Part shown: positions 16,900-26,549 of the stretch, one piece after another
Layout of the letters: each line of letters opens with the position of its first letter
Position numbering within the stretch: position 1 is the first letter of the stretch
Source of the DNA: JBPOFM01 sp051252455
GTDB lineage: Bacteria; Bacteroidota; Bacteroidia; Flavobacteriales; Flavobacteriaceae
Length of the DNA stretch: 64,000 nucleotides
NCBI GenBank assembly: GCA_051252455.1
Contig: JBPOFM010000002.1
Coordinates: forward strand, 124,001-188,000
Direction: 5' to 3'
Made by a program: the position numbers and the translations under genes
Notes under the pieces: generated by a model
Database searches by the model: none
What the model was told of the DNA's origin: nothing
Seen by the model: the letters and a program-made list of their open reading frames with translations, nothing else

Positions 16900-18366
16900 A
16901 TGGGAAAGATAACAGGATTTTTAGAGTACGAACGCGTTGATGAACCTTATATAAAAGTTGAAAAACGCCTTCAAAATTATAAGGAATTTACGATTCCTTT
17001 GGAAGAAACAAAATTAAAAGACCAAGGTGCACGCTGCATGGATTGTGGTATTCCATTTTGTCATAGTGGCTGTCCGCTTGGGAATTTGATTCCAGATTTT
17101 AATGATAAAGTATATAAAGGACGTTGGAAGGAAGCAGCGCAGATTTTACATGCGACCAACAACTTCCCTGAATTTACAGGTCGCTTATGTCCCGCGCCTT
17201 GCGAGGAGGCTTGCGTACTAGGGATTAATGAAGACCCAGTAACCATTGAAAATATCGAAAAAAACATTGCCGAAATCGCCTTTAAGGAAGGTTGGGTAAC
17301 TCCGCATCCACCAAAATTTAGAACTGGAAAAAAGGTAGCCGTTATTGGCTCTGGTCCAGCAGGATTGGCGGCTGCACAACAATTGAATAGAGCAGGACAC
17401 AAGGTTACGGTGTATGAAAGAGACGCAAAAGTTGGTGGTCTGCTGCGTTACGGAATTCCAGATTTTAAGATGGAAAAGCACATCATCGATAGACGGTTAT
17501 CCATTTTGGAAGAAGAGGGAATTACGTTTGAAACCAATGCGCATGTAGGAGAAAATATCAGTGTAGAAACCATCAAAGCTGACTATGATTCAGTACTACT
17601 TTGTGGAGGTGCAACCGTCAGAAGAGCGATTCCCATTAAAGGAAATCATTTAAAGGGAATACATCAAGCCATGGATTTCTTAAAATTAAACAATCAGCAT
17701 GTAGATGGTTTGATTGATGTTGAGGAACTTATTTCTGCAAAAGATAAAAAAGTGATTGTGATTGGCGGTGGCGATACGGGCTCCGATTGTATTGGAACCA
17801 GCAATCGACATGGCGCAACATCAGTAACAAATTTTGAAATCTTAAGTAAACCATCCGTAGGTCGTCCAGCTAATCAACCTTGGCCGTATTGGCCAATGCG
17901 ATTGAAAACAACATCGTCCCATCAAGAAGGTGTGGAACGTTTTTTTAGTGTTTCTACGAAAGAATTTTTAGGAGATAAAAACGGAAATCTGACAGGTTTA
18001 AAAACCGTTGAGGTCGAATGGATTTTCAAGGAAGGGGAACGACCAGAATTAAAAGAAGTTCCAAATACCGATAAATTATGGGAGTGCGATATGGTTTTGT
18101 TAGCGCTTGGCTTTACAGGAGCAGAAAAAACATTGGCAGAACAGTTTGGTTTGGAAATGGATTTTAGAACCAATATCAAAGCCACAACAAAAAATTATGC
18201 CACCAATGTTCCTGGTATTTTTGCAGCTGGCGATATGCGTCGTGGACAATCATTAATCGTTTGGGCAATCTCGGAAGGGCGCCAAGCTGCACATCATTTG
18301 GATGCCTATTTAATGGGCGCCTCATCCTTGCCGTTAAAGGATGATAATGATTTACCAAGAGTCTAA
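16900..18366 (+). CDS. gltD: Glutamate synthase, small subunit
   Basis: 488 aa. Supplies electrons from NAD(P)H to GltB. N-terminal cysteines for two 4Fe-4S clusters are visible in CMDCGIPFCHSGCPLGN and CPAPCEEACVLG. VIGSGPAGLAAAQQLNRAGH binds FAD, VIGGGDTGSDCIG binds NAD(P)H and AAGDMRRGQSLIVWAISEGR is the second FAD motif. It starts 4 bases after gltB and is translationally coupled in practice. The stop lies only 15 bases before the candidate Ile/Val leader peptide, so ilv expression may depend in part on read-through from gltBD. Confidence 0.98.
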   Translation: MGKITGFLEYERVDEPYIKVEKRLQNYKEFTIPLEETKLKDQGARCMDCGIPFCHSGCPLGNLIPDFNDKVYKGRWKEAAQILHATNNFPEFTGRLCPAPCEEACVLGINEDPVTIENIEKNIAEIAFKEGWVTPHPPKFRTGKKVAVIGSGPAGLAAAQQLNRAGHKVTVYERDAKVGGLLRYGIPDFKMEKHIIDRRLSILEEEGITFETNAHVGENISVETIKADYDSVLLCGGATVRRAIPIKGNHLKGIHQAMDFLKLNNQHVDGLIDVEELISAKDKKVIVIGGGDTGSDCIGTSNRHGATSVTNFEILSKPSVGRPANQPWPYWPMRLKTTSSHQEGVERFFSVSTKEFLGDKNGNLTGLKTVEVEWIFKEGERPELKEVPNTDKLWECDMVLLALGFTGAEKTLAEQFGLEMDFRTNIKATTKNYATNVPGIFAAGDMRRGQSLIVWAISEGRQAAHHLDAYLMGASSLPLKDDNDLPRV

Positions 18367-18381
18367 AATTAGAAGATATAA

Positions 18382-18426
18382 ATGAAAAATATTGCAATCC
18401 ATAGTGTCATTATTAACACAGGATAA
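18382..18426 (+). CDS. Candidate Ile/Val leader peptide of the ilv operon
   Basis: A 14-codon ORF, MKNIAIHSVIINTG, in which five of fourteen codons are Ile or Val, with Val-Ile-Ile consecutive. The RNA around it can form the three alternative helices of a classical attenuator: GCAATC+CAT (18394-18402) with ATG+GATTGC (18431-18441); CAGATT (18434-18439) with AGTCTG (18457-18462); and the terminator stem (18455-18484). Ribosome stalling on the Val-Ile-Ile codons would free the second segment and disrupt the terminator. No clear promoter is visible between it and gltD. Confidence 0.62.
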   Translation: MKNIAIHSVIINTG

Positions 18427-18454
18427 ATCGATGCAGATTGCTCTTATAAAAGAT

Positions 18455-18488
18455 AAAGTCTGTATCATTTGAGATTCAGGCTTTTTTA
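18455..18488 (+). terminator. Attenuator terminator ahead of ilvE
   Basis: AAAGTCTG pairs with CAGGCTTT (one G-U); past a T-T mismatch ATC pairs with GAT, giving an 11-pair stem with loop ATTTGA, followed by TTTTATT. Half of the stem can pair instead with CAGATT (18434-18439). It could also act simply as the gltBD terminator. The rest of the gap to ilvE (18489-18652) shows nothing recognisable. Confidence 0.78.
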
Positions 18489-18652
18489 TTACAAGAAATT
18501 ATGTTTTTGAACATCACATGAAATAAAGTTTAAACGACTGAAAATCAATCGACTAAATTTAAATCATAACAAGTGACCTTAATCCATTACCCTAGAATTC
18601 AAGATTGAAGTAGACACAAAAAATTAATTTAGAAACCTGTAACAACATAAGT

Positions 18653-19546
18653 ATGTATTTTAACGAGAACACAATCATCTATCACAACGGCAAATATCTA
18701 CATCCAAACGAACCTAACATCGGATTATACAGCCAATCTTTGCACTACGGCAATGGCGTTTTTGAAGGCATAAGAGCTTACAAAACAGCACATGGAGCAA
18801 AAATATTCAAAGCCGAAGAACACTACAAACGACTAAAATATGGAGCGGAAGTCATGGGAATTCCCTTTGAGTATTCCGTAAAAGAATTGGTGGATATCAC
18901 ATATCGGGTTTTGGAAAAAAGTAATTTTCAAGACGCCTACATCAGACCCTTGATTACCACAGGAGCCGATATGAGTTTGAAAACTTCCAATGAATCCAAC
19001 CTTACAATTCAATGTTGGGAATGGGGTAAATACATGGGCGACCGATTGTTGAAAGTGAGAACGTCTTCTTTTGAACGTCCAAATCCAAAATCATGTTTTG
19101 TGGAAGCTAAAGTGACAGGTCATTATATCAATTCTGTACTCTCAACAAATGAAGCAAAAAACACAGGCTATGATGAAGCATTGTTGCTCGATATGTACGG
19201 AAATGTGGCTGAATGTTCAGGCGCCAATATTTTTATGGAGAAAGACGGAAAATTATACACGCCTAAAAAAGGCAGTATCATGCCAGGCATTACGCGTTCT
19301 ACCATCATGGAAATATGTAGGGAAGAGGGCATTTATGTTGAAGAAAGACATTTTAATTTAAATGAATTAAAGCAAGCCGACAGTGCATTTTTTACTGGTA
19401 CGGCGGCAGAAGTTGTTGGATTGCAATCTTTAGATGACTATCAGTTTCCTTTAGAGTGGAGCCAATCATTAGGTCATAGATTAATGAATTTATACAAACA
19501 AGAAGTTTTGTGCGAACGTAAATCAAATCTATCAAAAGCAGTATGA
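18653..19546 (+). CDS. ilvE: Branched-chain amino acid aminotransferase
   Basis: 297 aa, PLP fold type IV, last step of Val, Ile and Leu synthesis using glutamate as amino donor. LHYGNGVFEGIRAYK near the N-terminus, Lys in VEAKVTGHYINSVLS as the PLP lysine, DEALLLDMYGNVAECSGANIF and the MPGITRSTIMEI signature are all present. Placing it first in the operon is unusual relative to E. coli but fits direct use of glutamate from gltBD just upstream. The stop overlaps the ilvD start by four bases (ATGA). Confidence 0.96.
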   Translation: MYFNENTIIYHNGKYLHPNEPNIGLYSQSLHYGNGVFEGIRAYKTAHGAKIFKAEEHYKRLKYGAEVMGIPFEYSVKELVDITYRVLEKSNFQDAYIRPLITTGADMSLKTSNESNLTIQCWEWGKYMGDRLLKVRTSSFERPNPKSCFVEAKVTGHYINSVLSTNEAKNTGYDEALLLDMYGNVAECSGANIFMEKDGKLYTPKKGSIMPGITRSTIMEICREEGIYVEERHFNLNELKQADSAFFTGTAAEVVGLQSLDDYQFPLEWSQSLGHRLMNLYKQEVLCERKSNLSKAV

Positions 19547-21222
19547 ACGAATTGAATAAATATAGTAAAACAGTCACGCAAGACCCAACACAACCTGCCG
19601 CACAAGCGATGTTGCATGCGATTGGATTGACGACTGAAGATTTTTTTAAACCCATGATTGGTATTGCAAGTACAGGTTATGAGGGCAATCCGTGCAATAT
19701 GCATTTGAATGAATTGGCGAAATTGGCAAAAGAAGGCACTAAAAATGAAGATATCGTTGGATTGATTTTTAATACAATTGGCGTCAGTGATGGCATTTCC
19801 ATGGGAACTCCTGGGATGCGATACTCGTTGCCTTCTCGCGATATCATTGCAGATTCTATGGAAACCGTCGTGCAGGCCATGAGTTATGATGGATTGATTA
19901 CAGTGGTTGGTTGTGATAAAAACATGCCTGGCGCTTTAATGGCGATGATTCGATTGAATCGTCCAAGTATATTAGTGTATGGTGGCACGATTGATTCAGG
20001 TTGTCATAATGGAAAGAAACTCGATGTGGTTTCAGCATTTGAAGCATGGGGAAGCAAGGTTGCGGGCACGATGAATGAAACGGAATTTCAGCAAATTGTC
20101 GAAAAAGCCTGTCCAGGAGCTGGTGCTTGTGGAGGTATGTACACCGCAAATACGATGGCTTCTGCAATTGAAGCATTGGGAATGACTTTGCCTTTCAATT
20201 CTTCAAACCCAGCATTGAGTGATGCCAAAAAAGAGGAGTCTATTAAAGCCGGTGAAGCAATGCGTTTGTTGCTTGAGAAAGACATCAAGCCCTCCGATAT
20301 CATCACCAGAAAATCATTAGAAAATGCCATTCGATTGGTGACGATTCTTGGTGGTTCTACAAATGCTGTCTTACACTTTTTGGCAATTGCAAGGGCGGCA
20401 CAAATCGATTTTACATTAAAAGATTTTCAAGATATAAGCGATAACACACCATTTCTGGCAGATTTAAAACCAAGCGGAAAATACCTGATGGAAGACGTTC
20501 ATGCCGTCGGAGGAATTCCTGCAGTTTTGAAATATTTACTCAAAAAAGGAATGCTCCATGGCGATTGTTTAACGGTTACGGGAAAAACAATGGCAGAAAA
20601 TTTATTGGATGTTGACGATTTATCCGAAGGTCAGGATGTCATTAAATCGATTGAAAACCCGATTAAGATTTCAGGTCACTTAAGAATGTTATACGGCAAT
20701 CTGGCAACTGAAGGCAGCGTCGCAAAAATCACAGGAAAAGAAGGTTTACAATTCATTGGAAAAGCAAAAGTTTTTGAAGGGGAATATGATGCCAATGATG
20801 GCATTAGAGATGGAAAAGTAGAAAAAGGAGACGTGGTGGTCATTCGTTATGAAGGTCCAAAAGGTGGCCCTGGAATGCCTGAAATGTTAAAACCAACCGC
20901 TGCCATTATTGGAGCAGGTTTAGGAAAAGATGTCGCCCTGATTACCGACGGACGATTTTCTGGTGGCACACACGGTTTTGTGGTTGGACACATCACACCA
21001 GAAGCCCAAGAAGGTGGAAACATTGCCTTGGTTAAAGATGGTGACTTAATCACAATAGATGCCGAGACCAATTCCATAATACTTGAAGTTTCGGAAGAAG
21101 AATTACAAAAAAGAAGAGCACAATGGAAAGCACCAGCCTTAAAATTTGAGCGTGGTGTCCTATATAAATATGCAAAAACAGTATCGTCAGCCTCTAAAGG
21201 CTGTGTTACTGACGAATTCTAA
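19543..21222 (+). CDS. ilvD: Dihydroxy-acid dehydratase
   Basis: 559 aa, IlvD/Edd family. Converts dihydroxy-isovalerate and dihydroxy-methylvalerate to 2-keto acids. Fe-S cysteines are visible in VVGCDKNMPGALMAM and KACPGAGACGGMYTANTM, with the family motif SDGRFSGGTHGFVVGHITPEA near the C-terminus. Translationally coupled to ilvE (four-base overlap). Length and motifs are normal. Confidence 0.98.
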   Translation: MNELNKYSKTVTQDPTQPAAQAMLHAIGLTTEDFFKPMIGIASTGYEGNPCNMHLNELAKLAKEGTKNEDIVGLIFNTIGVSDGISMGTPGMRYSLPSRDIIADSMETVVQAMSYDGLITVVGCDKNMPGALMAMIRLNRPSILVYGGTIDSGCHNGKKLDVVSAFEAWGSKVAGTMNETEFQQIVEKACPGAGACGGMYTANTMASAIEALGMTLPFNSSNPALSDAKKEESIKAGEAMRLLLEKDIKPSDIITRKSLENAIRLVTILGGSTNAVLHFLAIARAAQIDFTLKDFQDISDNTPFLADLKPSGKYLMEDVHAVGGIPAVLKYLLKKGMLHGDCLTVTGKTMAENLLDVDDLSEGQDVIKSIENPIKISGHLRMLYGNLATEGSVAKITGKEGLQFIGKAKVFEGEYDANDGIRDGKVEKGDVVVIRYEGPKGGPGMPEMLKPTAAIIGAGLGKDVALITDGRFSGGTHGFVVGHITPEAQEGGNIALVKDGDLITIDAETNSIILEVSEEELQKRRAQWKAPALKFERGVLYKYAKTVSSASKGCVTDEF

Positions 21223-21255
21223 ATTCCTGCGAATCCTGAATTATCGGGAAGGAAT
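21223..21255. repeat. Imperfect inverted repeat in the ilvD-ilvB gap
   Basis: ATTCCT (21223-21228) pairs with AGGAAT (21250-21255) around a GC-richer loop. It resembles the short dispersed ATTCCTGCG-type hairpins of flavobacterial intergenic DNA. Function unknown. Confidence 0.4.
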
Positions 21256-21293
21256 CTTTGAATTGGAGAGCGATTACAAATTGAATTAAGATT

Positions 21294-23030
21294 ATGAAAG
21301 AAACACAAACCATAGAAAAAGAGCAAAAAGCCATAAAAACCACAGAAAGAATCTCAGGTAGCGAAGCTATTATAAAATGTCTGCTTGCAGAAGGTGTTGA
21401 TATTCTTTATGGATATCCTGGTGGCGCAATTATGCCAGTCTACGACGAGCTTTTCAAGTATCAAGATAAAATCCATCATGTCCTCACACGGCATGAACAA
21501 GGTGCAACGCACGCAGCTCAGGGTTATGCTCGTATTTCAGGAAAAGTCGGTGTTTGTATGGCGACTTCAGGTCCTGGAGCTACGAATTTGATTACAGGTA
21601 TTGCCGATGCTCAAATCGACTCGACACCAATGGTTTGCATTACAGGTCAGGTGGCGTCACATTTGTTGGGGAGTGATGCGTTTCAGGAAACGGACATCGT
21701 TGGAATTTCAACACCAGTCACCAAGTGGAATCATCAAATCACGAAAGCATCCCAAATCCCTTCAGTCATCGCCAAAGCATTTTACATTGCAAAAAGTGGT
21801 CGCCCAGGCCCAGTTTTGATTGATATTACAAAGGATGCGCAATTTGAAGAATTTGATTTTTCTTACGAAAAATGTAAAGGCATCCGCAGTTACAATCCCG
21901 TTCCAAAAACGGATATAGATGATGTGAAATCGGCTGCACAATTAATCAATTCTGCCAAAAAACCAATGATAGTTTGGGGACAAGGAGTCATTTTATCCGA
22001 AGCTGAAAACGAATTGAAAGCAGTTATGGAAAAAGCAGGAATACCAGCCGCATGGACAATTCTTGGAGCGTCCGCAATTCCAACGGCGCATCCCTTAAAT
22101 ATCGGAATGGTCGGAATGCATGGTAATTACGCACCCAATATGTTGACGAACGAATGCGATGTTTTAATTGCTATCGGGATGCGTTTCGACGACCGCGTGA
22201 CGGGAAATTTAAACTCCTATGCGAAGCAGGCCAAAATCATTCACTTCGAAATTGACCCAGCCGAAGTCGATAAAAACGTTAAGACCGATGTCGCAGTTTT
22301 GGGCGATGCCAAAGAAAGTCTGAAACAATTATTGCCATTATTGGCTACCAATTCCCATCCAGATTGGCATCAGAAATTCAAGGATTTGTACGCCATAGAA
22401 TATGAAAAAGTCATCAAAGATGACATCCATCCGACGAAAGAAGGCTTGACAATGGGTGAGGTATTGAAAGAAATAAATATACAAACGAAAGGCAATGCAG
22501 CAATCGTATCAGACGTTGGTCAACATCAGATGATAGCGTGCCGATATGCTGAATTCACAACGACCAAAAGCAACATTACTTCTGGAGGATTGGGGACGAT
22601 GGGATTCGCGCTTCCAGCGGCGATTGGCGCCAAAATGTCTGCGCCAGAACGTGATGTGGTTGCCATTATTGGCGATGGTGGATACCAAATGACCATTCAG
22701 GAATTGGGAACTATTTTTCAGCAGAAAGTACCTGTGAAAATTGTGGTTCTGAACAATGAATTTTTAGGAATGGTGCGACAGTGGCAACAGTTATTTTTTG
22801 ATAAAAGATATGCGTCCACAGAAATGACAAATCCAGATTTTGTGGCCATCGCAAAAGGCTATTACATCGATGCGCAAAAGGTGACAAAACGCGAAGAACT
22901 CAAAGGAGCAGTTGCCGAAATGATGGCTTGTGAAGGTCCATATTTCTTGGAAGTTAGAGTGGAAAAAGAAGGGAATGTATTTCCAATGATTCCTTCTGGG
23001 GCATCGGTTTCAGACATTAGATTGGAGTGA
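21294..23030 (+). CDS. ilvB: Acetolactate synthase, large (catalytic) subunit
   Basis: 578 aa, thiamine-diphosphate enzyme that condenses two pyruvates, or pyruvate with 2-ketobutyrate. The catalytic Glu is in RHEQGATHAAQGYAR; the ThDP/Mg motif is IIGDGGYQMTIQELGTI, ending with VLNNEFLGMVRQWQ. A short charged N-terminal extension (KEQKAIKTTERISGS) precedes the fold. It follows ilvD by 71 bases and is followed by its regulatory subunit. Confidence 0.98.
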   Translation: MKETQTIEKEQKAIKTTERISGSEAIIKCLLAEGVDILYGYPGGAIMPVYDELFKYQDKIHHVLTRHEQGATHAAQGYARISGKVGVCMATSGPGATNLITGIADAQIDSTPMVCITGQVASHLLGSDAFQETDIVGISTPVTKWNHQITKASQIPSVIAKAFYIAKSGRPGPVLIDITKDAQFEEFDFSYEKCKGIRSYNPVPKTDIDDVKSAAQLINSAKKPMIVWGQGVILSEAENELKAVMEKAGIPAAWTILGASAIPTAHPLNIGMVGMHGNYAPNMLTNECDVLIAIGMRFDDRVTGNLNSYAKQAKIIHFEIDPAEVDKNVKTDVAVLGDAKESLKQLLPLLATNSHPDWHQKFKDLYAIEYEKVIKDDIHPTKEGLTMGEVLKEINIQTKGNAAIVSDVGQHQMIACRYAEFTTTKSNITSGGLGTMGFALPAAIGAKMSAPERDVVAIIGDGGYQMTIQELGTIFQQKVPVKIVVLNNEFLGMVRQWQQLFFDKRYASTEMTNPDFVAIAKGYYIDAQKVTKREELKGAVAEMMACEGPYFLEVRVEKEGNVFPMIPSGASVSDIRLE

Positions 23031-23033
23031 AAA

Positions 23034-23128
23034 AAGTATAAAGTATTGAGAACAAAGAAAAGAGAAAAGAGAAAATTTAATTAAATCCAAAAAGTAATAT
23101 TTTATAGTACAATTGAGTCTTTATACTT
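23034..23128. repeat. Separated 10-bp inverted repeat in the ilvB-ilvN gap
   Basis: AAGTATAAAG (23034-23043) and CTTTATACTT (23119-23128) are perfect complements flanking an A/T-rich spacer with no ORF. They could close a long stem in the ilvB-ilvN mRNA, or be a chance or dispersed AT-rich motif. Confidence 0.45.
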
Positions 23129-23154
23129 AATTCTATATATTTAATACTAAAGAT

Positions 23155-23688
23155 ATGAGCACAGAAATAATCACATACACCGTATCCATTTACACCGAAA
23201 ACAACATCGGATTGCTCAATCGTATTTCTGCCATTTTTCAACGCAGACATATCAATATTGAAAGTATCAATTCGTCGGTTTCGGAAATTGAAAATATATC
23301 AAAATTCACGATTGTGGTAAATATCAGTGAAGAGCAAATGAAAAAAATAATAGGTCAAATCGAAAAACAGGTGGAGGTCATAAAAGCCTTTTATCATAAA
23401 GATGAAGAAACAATTTATCAAGAATCTTGTTTATTTAAAATTAAATCGGATTTACTGTTTAACGAACGGCAAATTCAGAACATCATCAAGGATAGCAATG
23501 CCAGAATCGTAACCGTTAACAAGGAATTTTTTGTCATTGAAAAATCGGGCAGAAAAGAGGAAGTTGAATTATTATATAGAGAATTAAGTGTTTTTGGAAT
23601 CATGCAATTCACACGTTCAGGACGTATTGCTGTCACTAAAGATGAAATGAAAATAACGCAAATGCTGCAACAGGCATTTCAACATTAA
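23155..23688 (+). CDS. ilvN: Acetolactate synthase, small (regulatory) subunit
   Basis: 177 aa. N-terminal ACT domain (YTVSIYTENNIGLLNRISAIF, then HINIESINSSVSE) that in this family binds valine for feedback inhibition, followed by the C-terminal IlvH-type domain (residues about 85-170). It activates and regulates IlvB and starts 124 bases after it. The usual glycine-containing NxxGxLxRI pattern is intact, so feedback inhibition is expected. Confidence 0.95.
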   Translation: MSTEIITYTVSIYTENNIGLLNRISAIFQRRHINIESINSSVSEIENISKFTIVVNISEEQMKKIIGQIEKQVEVIKAFYHKDEETIYQESCLFKIKSDLLFNERQIQNIIKDSNARIVTVNKEFFVIEKSGRKEEVELLYRELSVFGIMQFTRSGRIAVTKDEMKITQMLQQAFQH

Positions 23689-23700
23689 AAACGAAAGAAA

Positions 23701-25203
23701 ATGTCAAATTATTTTAACACATTATCATTAAGAAATCAATTGGAGCAATTGGGAAAATGCCGGTTTATGGAAGCTTCAGAATTTGAAGATGGCGTCAATG
23801 CTTTAAAAGGAAAGAAAATCGTCATCGTAGGATGTGGTGCGCAAGGTTTGAACCAAGGTTTGAATATGCGTGATTCAGGATTGGACATTTCCTATGCGTT
23901 GCGACAAGTTGCCATCGACGAAAAACGCGATTCCTATAAAAATGCGACTTCCAACGGTTTCAATGTCGGGACTTACGAAGAGTTGATTCCAACGGCAGAC
24001 TTGGTGTTGAATTTAACGCCAGACAAGCAACATACAAGTGTGGTAAAAGCCGTCATGCCTTTGATGAAAAAAGGAGCGACGTTGAGCTATTCACATGGTT
24101 TCAATATTGTGGAAGAAGGTACAAAAATACGTGAAGATATCACAGTGATTATGGTCGCACCAAAATGTCCAGGAACCGAAGTTCGTGAAGAATACAAACG
24201 TGGTTTTGGAGTGCCAACATTAATTGCGGTCCATCCAGAAAATGACCCAGAACAAAAAGGTTGGGCGCAAGCAAAAGCTTATGCGGTTGCCACTGGTGGC
24301 GATAAAGCAGGTGTTTTGCAATCGTCCTTTATTGCGGAAGTGAAAAGCGATTTGATGGGCGAACAAACCATTTTGTGTGGTGTACTTCAAACAGGAGCGA
24401 TTTTGTCTTTTGATAAAATGGTAGCAGATGGAATCGAACCTGATTACGCAGCAAAATTGATTCAATATGGATGGGAAACCATTACAGAAGCCTTAAAACA
24501 CGGAGGCATCACAAATATGATGGACCGTTTATCGAATCCTGCAAAAGTGAAAGCTTTTGAATTGGCTGAAGAATTAAAAGACATTATGCGTCCATTATTT
24601 GAAAAACACATGGATGATATCATCTCTGGGCATTTTTCAAAAACCATGATTGAAGATTGGGCAAATGACGATGTCAATCTATTGAAATGGCGAGCTGCGA
24701 CTGGAGAAACCGCTTTCGAAAAAACAGAATTAACGCCTAAACATATTTCAGAGCAAGAGTATTTTGACAACGGCGTCTTATTGGTTGCATTTGTGAAATC
24801 TGGTGTTGAATTGGCTTTTGAAACGATGGTAAGCGCAGGTATCATTGAAGATTCGGCATATTACGAGTCACTTCACGAATTGCCATTGATAGCAAATACG
24901 ATTGCAAGAAAAAAATTGTTCGAAATGAATCGTGTGATTTCTGATACAGCCGAATATGGCTGTTACCTTTTTGACCATGCTTGCAAGCCATTATTAAAAG
25001 ATTTTATGGAATCATTGGACGACAATGTGGTTGGCAAACCATTCTCAAAAAACAATGCCGTTGATAATCTGGAGTTGATTGCCATCAACGATGCCATCAG
25101 AAATCATCCTATCGAATCCGTTGGAAAACGCTTACGGGCGGCCATGACAGCCATGAAAACAATTAAAGCAGAAGAAACGGTTGAAGATTCGGTTTTAGTC
25201 TAA
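23701..25203 (+). CDS. ilvC: Ketol-acid reductoisomerase, class II (long form)
   Basis: 500 aa, the long plant/enterobacterial form with a duplicated C-terminal domain, against about 330 aa for class I. GKKIVIVGCGAQGLNQGLNMRDSG is the Rossmann motif and NADPH is the likely cofactor. VMVAPKCPGTEVREEY and GEQTILCGVLQTG supply the Mg-binding region. It converts acetolactate and acetohydroxybutyrate to the dihydroxy acids. It follows ilvN by 12 bases. Confidence 0.97.
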   Translation: MSNYFNTLSLRNQLEQLGKCRFMEASEFEDGVNALKGKKIVIVGCGAQGLNQGLNMRDSGLDISYALRQVAIDEKRDSYKNATSNGFNVGTYEELIPTADLVLNLTPDKQHTSVVKAVMPLMKKGATLSYSHGFNIVEEGTKIREDITVIMVAPKCPGTEVREEYKRGFGVPTLIAVHPENDPEQKGWAQAKAYAVATGGDKAGVLQSSFIAEVKSDLMGEQTILCGVLQTGAILSFDKMVADGIEPDYAAKLIQYGWETITEALKHGGITNMMDRLSNPAKVKAFELAEELKDIMRPLFEKHMDDIISGHFSKTMIEDWANDDVNLLKWRAATGETAFEKTELTPKHISEQEYFDNGVLLVAFVKSGVELAFETMVSAGIIEDSAYYESLHELPLIANTIARKKLFEMNRVISDTAEYGCYLFDHACKPLLKDFMESLDDNVVGKPFSKNNAVDNLELIAINDAIRNHPIESVGKRLRAAMTAMKTIKAEETVEDSVLV

Positions 25204-25206
25204 AGC

Positions 25207-26472
25207 ATGGAAGTTGAAACCAAAACATATCGTCCGACAATCGCATCGGTAGAAGCCGCAGCCAGAAAACTGGAAGGCATTGCATCGGTCACACCGTTGA
25301 TTAAAAACCTTCAGTATTCAAAGCAATTTGAGGCAAATATATTTTTTAAAAGGGAAGATTTACAACAGGTGCGTTCCTATAAAATTCGAGGTGCTTACAA
25401 CAAAATGTCTTCCTTGAAACCAGCACAGATAGAAAATGGGATTGTCTGTGCCAGCGCGGGAAATCATGCGCAAGGTGTGGCATTATCTTGCAAATTATTG
25501 CAGATTAAAGGCACCATTTACATGCCGTTTCCTACACCAAAACAAAAAATAGAGCAAGTCCAAATGTTTGGAGAGGACTTTGTGGATGTTGTTTTATTTG
25601 GAGATACGTTCGATGATGCCAATAAAGCAGCCATGTTGGAATGTGAACGCTTGAGCAAAACCTTTATCCATCCATTTAATGATGAAAAAGTTATTGAAGG
25701 TCAGGCAACAATTGGCTTGGAACTTATAGACCAAGCCGAACATCCAATTCATTATGTGTTCGTGCCAGTTGGAGGTGGCGGATTGTCAGCGGGATTATCT
25801 TCCGTGTTTAAGGAATTGTCACCAAATACAAAAATCATAGGTGTGGAGCCAAAAGGAGCGCCTTCCATGCAAACATCCATCAGAAACAATAGGAACACAG
25901 AGTTGAATCATATTGAGAATTTCGTGGATGGTGCAGCCGTGAAACGAGTTGGGGATTTGAGTTTTTCAATCTGTAAACAGAATTTATCTGATATGATTAC
26001 GGTGGATGAAGGTAAAATTTGCCAAACCATTTTGGATTTATATAATAAGGAAGCCATCGTGGTCGAGCCAGCAGGTGCCATGAGCATTGCTGCTTTGGAG
26101 CAATATGCAGATGAAATTAAAGGTAAAAATGTCATTTGTATCGTTAGTGGAAGCAATAACGACATCACACGGACTGCAGAAATTAAGGAACGCGCACTTT
26201 TGTATGCCAATTTAAAACACTATTTCATCATCAAGTTTCCGCAACGTGCAGGTGCTTTACGGGAATTTGTAGTCGATATTTTGGGCCCGACAGATGACAT
26301 CACTCATTTTGAATACACAAAAAAAACAAATCGAGAAAATGGAGCGGCCGTCGTCGGTTTGGAGTTGAAATCCGCGGATGACTTGCAACCTTTGATTACC
26401 AAAATGAAGATGCATAATTTTTATGGCGATTATCTTAATGATAAGCCCGATTTATTTCAATTTTTAGTGTGA
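25207..26472 (+). CDS. ilvA: Threonine ammonia-lyase (biosynthetic type)
   Basis: 421 aa. Makes 2-ketobutyrate from threonine, the committed step to isoleucine. PLP lysine in VRSYKIRGAYNKM, phosphate loop VPVGGGGLSAGLSS, then a single C-terminal regulatory domain (residues about 335-421: FIIKFPQRAGALREFVVDIL). E. coli IlvA has two such ACT-like lobes; the single-lobe form is common in Bacteroidota and Firmicutes. It is the last ilv gene, starting 3 bases after ilvC. Confidence 0.95.
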   Translation: MEVETKTYRPTIASVEAAARKLEGIASVTPLIKNLQYSKQFEANIFFKREDLQQVRSYKIRGAYNKMSSLKPAQIENGIVCASAGNHAQGVALSCKLLQIKGTIYMPFPTPKQKIEQVQMFGEDFVDVVLFGDTFDDANKAAMLECERLSKTFIHPFNDEKVIEGQATIGLELIDQAEHPIHYVFVPVGGGGLSAGLSSVFKELSPNTKIIGVEPKGAPSMQTSIRNNRNTELNHIENFVDGAAVKRVGDLSFSICKQNLSDMITVDEGKICQTILDLYNKEAIVVEPAGAMSIAALEQYADEIKGKNVICIVSGSNNDITRTAEIKERALLYANLKHYFIIKFPQRAGALREFVVDILGPTDDITHFEYTKKTNRENGAAVVGLELKSADDLQPLITKMKMHNFYGDYLNDKPDLFQFLV

Positions 26473-26549
26473 CAATAACATTTAGGTAACGCCTAACAGC
26501 GTTTTACTTCTTAACTTTATCCATTAGGAAACACAGTAAAATTTCAATT

